Assembly (NCBI RefSeq): GCF_019613795.1
Contig: NZ_CP080429.1
Location: 2,344,501-2,408,500 of the forward strand
DNA: 64,000 nucleotides
Direction of reading: 5' to 3'
Source: Flavobacterium litorale
GTDB taxonomy: Bacteria; Bacteroidota; Bacteroidia; Flavobacteriales; Flavobacteriaceae
In this document: one piece after another, positions 63,128 to 64,000 of the stretch
How positions within the stretch are numbered: the first letter of the stretch is position 1
How the letters are laid out: every line of letters begins with the position of its first letter
The notes under the pieces: model-generated
What the model saw: only the letters and a program-made list of their open reading frames with translations
What the model was told of the DNA's origin: nothing
The model's database searches: none
Program-made: the position numbers and the translations under genes

Positions 63128-64000
63128 TTAATTTATTAGATGCATTTTTATTATAAAGGTACTACCTTTTCCTTTTTCACTTTCTACGTATATATTGGCA
63201 TTATGGTCTTCTATAACTCTTTTTACGTAAGCAAGACCCAAACCATGTCCTTTCACATTGTGTAAATCGCCTGTGTGTTCTCTGTAAAACTTCTCAAAAA
63301 TTCGCTTCTGCGTATTTTTAGACATTCCTAAGCCGTTGTCCTTAATTTTTATTAATATGAAATCTTTTACATTTTCCGTATGTATCTCTATAACGGGTTC
63401 ATCAGGAGAATATTTTATAGCATTATCTAAAATATTAACTAAAACATTCGTAAAGTGCATATCATTTAACAATGCTGTTGTACGTCTTGCCTCAAATTTA
63501 CGAATTAATTTGCCTTGTCGGGCTTCAATAATTAAGTTAACATGTTCAATAGCATCTTCTATAATCTCATGAACATCAGCCTGATCCTTATTTATATCTA
63601 ACTCTTTTTTATCTAATTTCGATATCTGTAACACGTTTTCTACCTGCGAGTGCATGCGTTTGTTCTCGTCACGAATCATTTTTAAATAACGTTGCACTTT
63701 TTCTGGATCACCAAATATTTTTGGATTTTTAATGGCATCTAATGCCAAGTTTATGGTAGCAATAGGTGTTTTAAACTCGTGCGTCATGTTATTAATAAAG
63801 TCTGTTTTAATTTCAGATATCTGTTTTTGCTTTATTAATTGATTAATAGCACTAAGATACGCAATGATTATAATTAATGTAAAAATTAGTGATAACGAAG
63901 TTATACCTAAAATGGACGAAAATATAAATGTTTTCTTTTTAGGAAATGTTATTAATAATCTGTAACCCGATTTACCATCAATATCAGTATAAATGGGATG
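63128..64000 (-). CDS. rprX: Sensor histidine kinase, RprX-like (partial, N-terminus off the window)
   Basis: The frame stays open to the window edge, so this is the C-terminal 290 residues. A membrane helix (FIFSSILGITSLSLIFTLIIIIAYL) leads to the HisKA motif DFINNMTHEFKTPIATI with the phosphoacceptor His, then the HATPase domain with NILDNAIKYSPDEP, DNGLGM, FEKFY and GHGLGLAYVKRVI. A start at 63787 inside this region would cut off the phosphoacceptor context and is wrong. It precedes the RprY-like gene by 4 bp. Confidence 0.92.
   Translation of the reverse strand, partial: HPIYTDIDGKSGYRLLITFPKKKTFIFSSILGITSLSLIFTLIIIIAYLSAINQLIKQKQISEIKTDFINNMTHEFKTPIATINLALDAIKNPKIFGDPEKVQRYLKMIRDENKRMHSQVENVLQISKLDKKELDINKDQADVHEIIEDAIEHVNLIIEARQGKLIRKFEARRTTALLNDMHFTNVLVNILDNAIKYSPDEPVIEIHTENVKDFILIKIKDNGLGMSKNTQKRIFEKFYREHTGDLHNVKGHGLGLAYVKRVIEDHNANIYVESEKGKGSTFIIKMHLIN

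Noticed and set aside
63128..63787. Separate 219-aa kinase starting at MTHEFKTP
   Set aside because: The frame is open upstream to the window edge and encodes a membrane helix and the linker before the phosphoacceptor, so this is only the tail of one long kinase.
1..64000. CRISPR array, prophage, transposon or tRNA cluster
   Set aside because: No spaced direct repeats, integrase, transposase, phage structural gene or cloverleaf sequence was found on reading through the gaps.

Overview
The window is a compact, AT-rich chromosomal segment from a Bacteroidota bacterium, almost certainly a Flavobacteriaceae member (Flavobacterium-like). The evidence is the gliding-motility genes gldF and gldG, a large secreted protein with a type IX secretion (T9SS) C-terminal sorting domain, a YtxJ-like protein of bacillithiol-using bacteria, several Bacteroidota-only families (DUF6452, DUF6048, DUF4294), and repeated matches to the Bacteroidota -7 promoter box TAnnTTTG. 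No tRNA, rRNA, insertion sequence, prophage or CRISPR array was seen. Both ends cut genes: a DinB-family protein on the left and an RprX-like sensor kinase on the right.

Layout. 1-2538 (minus): DinB fragment, WYL regulator, OsmC protein, DUF1697 protein. 2607-5286 (plus): rlmD with the DUF6452/DUF6048 envelope pair. 5402-8841 (minus): T9SS cargo protein, an orphan and a DUF4294 protein. 8925-10013: M42 peptidase. 10102-12774 (minus): ankyrin protein, purC, phoH. 12879-17755 (plus): SAM hydrolase, ABM-domain protein, gldF-gldG and dnaN. 17889-28096 (minus): a six-gene run, read in transcription order as membrane HEAT-repeat protein, processive GT2 glycosyltransferase, TPR plus outer-membrane beta-barrel (YaiO-like) protein, DUF4838 protein, DUF1573 lipoprotein and a membrane-anchored MutS-like ATPase. 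28410-31161 (minus): esterase and mnmE. 31362-36313 (plus): universal stress protein, an orphan, a 647-bp hairpin-rich gap, then a 111-aa orphan, a membrane protein, a sensor kinase and a NarL-type regulator. 36325-39756 (minus): sodium:solute symporter, small secreted protein, glyA. 39866: fahA (plus). 41209-46070 (minus): smpB, a two-gene ABC-type system, aldose epimerase, SRPBCC protein, small membrane protein. 46365-54247: small membrane protein, clpB, ytxJ, a giant transglutaminase/DUF3857 protein and pcm. 54415-62335 (plus): Gfo/Idh oxidoreductase, 3-hydroxyacyl-CoA dehydrogenase, DUF1015, YggS, a DnaQ/GIY-YIG fusion nuclease, a voltage-gated-type K+ channel, miaA and an acyl-ACP thioesterase. 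62410-64000 (minus): the RprY/RprX-like two-component pair.

Most of the window is housekeeping. The best candidate for an undescribed system is the 19738-28096 operon. It has the parts list of a synthase-dependent exopolysaccharide machine: an inner-membrane processive GT2, an outer-membrane TPR-porin and a periplasmic glycan-active-like protein, the same logic as PgaABCD or E. coli YaiO/YaiP. Unusual are the HEAT-repeat membrane protein in first position and DUF4838 and DUF1573 in place of a deacetylase. A consensus -7 box directly abutted by a 22-bp near-palindrome precedes the operon. Secondary points of interest are the hairpin-rich gap at 33230-33876, the ABC ATPase paired with an unfamiliar membrane protein, the membrane-bound MutS homologue, and several start-codon or leader arrangements (a start-codon hairpin, very short leaders, a 17-codon upstream ORF).
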